From: Salipiger sp. CCB-MM3
GTDB taxonomy: Bacteria > Pseudomonadota > Alphaproteobacteria > Rhodobacterales > Rhodobacteraceae
Direction: 5' to 3'
Length of the DNA: 64,000 nucleotides
NCBI RefSeq assembly: GCF_001687105.1
Contig: NZ_CP014595.1
Location: 2,555,001-2,619,000, forward strand
The position numbers and the translations under genes were made by a program. This document shows, piece by piece, positions 63,325 through 64,000 of this stretch. The notes under the pieces were generated by a model. That model saw only the letters and a list, made by a program, of their open reading frames with translations. It was not told where the DNA came from and made no database searches. Position 1 is the stretch's first letter. Each line of letters opens with the position of its first letter.

Positions 63325-64000
63325 ATGGCCCAACGCGCGCGGATCGCGGCCGTCCTCGGCCCGACCAACACAGGCAAAACCCATTACGCCATCGAACGGA
63401 TGCTGGCGCACAGGTCCGGTATGATCGGCCTGCCGCTGCGTCTTTTGGCGCGCGAGGTCTATGACAAGGTGGTCGCCGCGCGCGGCCCCTCTGTCGCGGC
63501 GCTGGTCACCGGCGAAGAACGCATCGTGCCGCCGCGCGCGCAGTATTGGATTTGCACGGTCGAGGCGATGCCCGAGGGCATGGGCTGCGATTTTGTCGCC
63601 ATCGACGAGATCCAGCTTTGCGCCGATCCCGAGCGCGGCCATGTGTTCACCGACCGGCTGCTGCGCATGCGCGGGCTCAATGAGACGTTGTTTCTGGGCT
63701 CGGACACCATGCGCGGGCCGATCTCGCAGCTGGTGAAGGGCGTGGAGTTCATGCGCCGCGACCGCATGAGCCAGCTGTTCTATTCGGGCTCGCGCAAGAT
63801 CTCCCGCATGCCGCCGCGCAGTGCCATCGTCGGCTTCTCGGTGGACAACGTCTATGCCATCGCCGAGCTTCTGCGCCGCACCAAGGGCGGGGCGGCGGTG
63901 GTGATGGGAGCGCTCAGTCCGCGAACCCGCAACGCGCAGGTCGATCTCTATCAGAACGGCGATGTGGATTACCTCGTGGCCACCGATGCCATCGGCATGG
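63325..64000 (+). CDS. Suv3-like helicase (partial, runs off the window)
   Basis: Begins MAQRARIAAVLGPTNTGKTH with Walker A 'GPTNTGKTHYAIERM'. Walker B is 'VAIDEIQLCADPERGHVF', then 'LFLGSDTMRG' as motif III. This is the N-terminal helicase core of the Suv3/mitochondrial-type DExH family found in alphaproteobacteria. ATG at 63325. The C-terminal helicase half is missing here. Confidence 0.88.
   Translation, partial: MAQRARIAAVLGPTNTGKTHYAIERMLAHRSGMIGLPLRLLAREVYDKVVAARGPSVAALVTGEERIVPPRAQYWICTVEAMPEGMGCDFVAIDEIQLCADPERGHVFTDRLLRMRGLNETLFLGSDTMRGPISQLVKGVEFMRRDRMSQLFYSGSRKISRMPPRSAIVGFSVDNVYAIAELLRRTKGGAAVVMGALSPRTRNAQVDLYQNGDVDYLVATDAIGM

Overview
The window is a 64 kb piece of a high-GC alphaproteobacterial chromosome. 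Gene content and family signatures point to the Rhodobacteraceae/Roseobacter group: a Hint-domain protein, a Usg-like protein, a DUF2927 lipoprotein, a Mg-type HemB, ECF sigma/NrsF, and a recurrent 'AAATATCCCGGGG...GGGGCAGAGCCCC' intergenic element. It reads as ordinary chromosomal backbone with several accessory modules. I see no phage, transposase, integrase or CRISPR array.

Layout. 1-5.1 kb: 5'-portion of an intracellular PHA depolymerase, a GST, a VWA protein and a GNAT/DUF2927 lipoprotein/small membrane protein operon. 5.2-15 kb: prfC, a small DUF7218-like protein, a Hint-domain protein, an SDR coupled to an AlkC-type alkylation-repair protein, tgt, two small secreted or membrane genes, and an Old Yellow Enzyme. 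15-19 kb: lon behind a near-consensus heat-shock promoter, two valine tRNAs (CAC and UAC), and two small envelope proteins. 19.4-24 kb: an ECF sigma factor and NrsF anti-sigma, divergent from a bufferin-type metallophore operon (DUF2282 precursor, DUF692/MNIO enzyme, DUF2063 partner, DoxX membrane protein). Matching GTAAC-N16-CG boxes lie on both sides of the divergent promoter region. 24-35 kb: gyrA, usg, a SYLF lipoprotein, hemB, mfd and purU. 35-41 kb: a glucosylglycerate module (GH13_18 phosphorylase, DedA, GntP permease, GpgS-type GT81 synthase, HAD phosphatase). 41-46 kb: metF/metR divergent pair, csp, an ArsC-like protein and thrS. 46-54 kb: a Tag-type glycosylase, transporters (MFS, LysE with its ArgP-like regulator, DMT), a secreted nuclease, glutathione peroxidase and a DksA/TraR-type zinc finger. 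54-64 kb: oligoendopeptidase F, an Orn/Lys/Arg decarboxylase, a LigB ligase with its associated exonuclease, an alpha/beta hydrolase with SCP2, a TPR protein and the start of a Suv3-like helicase.

How the parts work together. The sigF-nrsF/buf locus looks like a self-contained envelope metal-stress response: the sigma factor is held by a membrane anti-sigma and, when released, drives a periplasmic peptide whose cysteines are modified by BufB/BufC to bind metal. The 35-41 kb block can both make and phosphorolyse glucosylglycerate, a compatible solute. The DNA-maintenance genes (mfd, AlkC-like, Tag-like, LigB/Exo) are scattered.

A family of GC-rich composite repeats sits immediately 3' of genes at about eight places. 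Some copies are head-to-head, one is a tandem array, and one pair is identical over about 49 bp at 24.5 kb distance.

All calls come from reading translations and motifs by eye; no database search was run.
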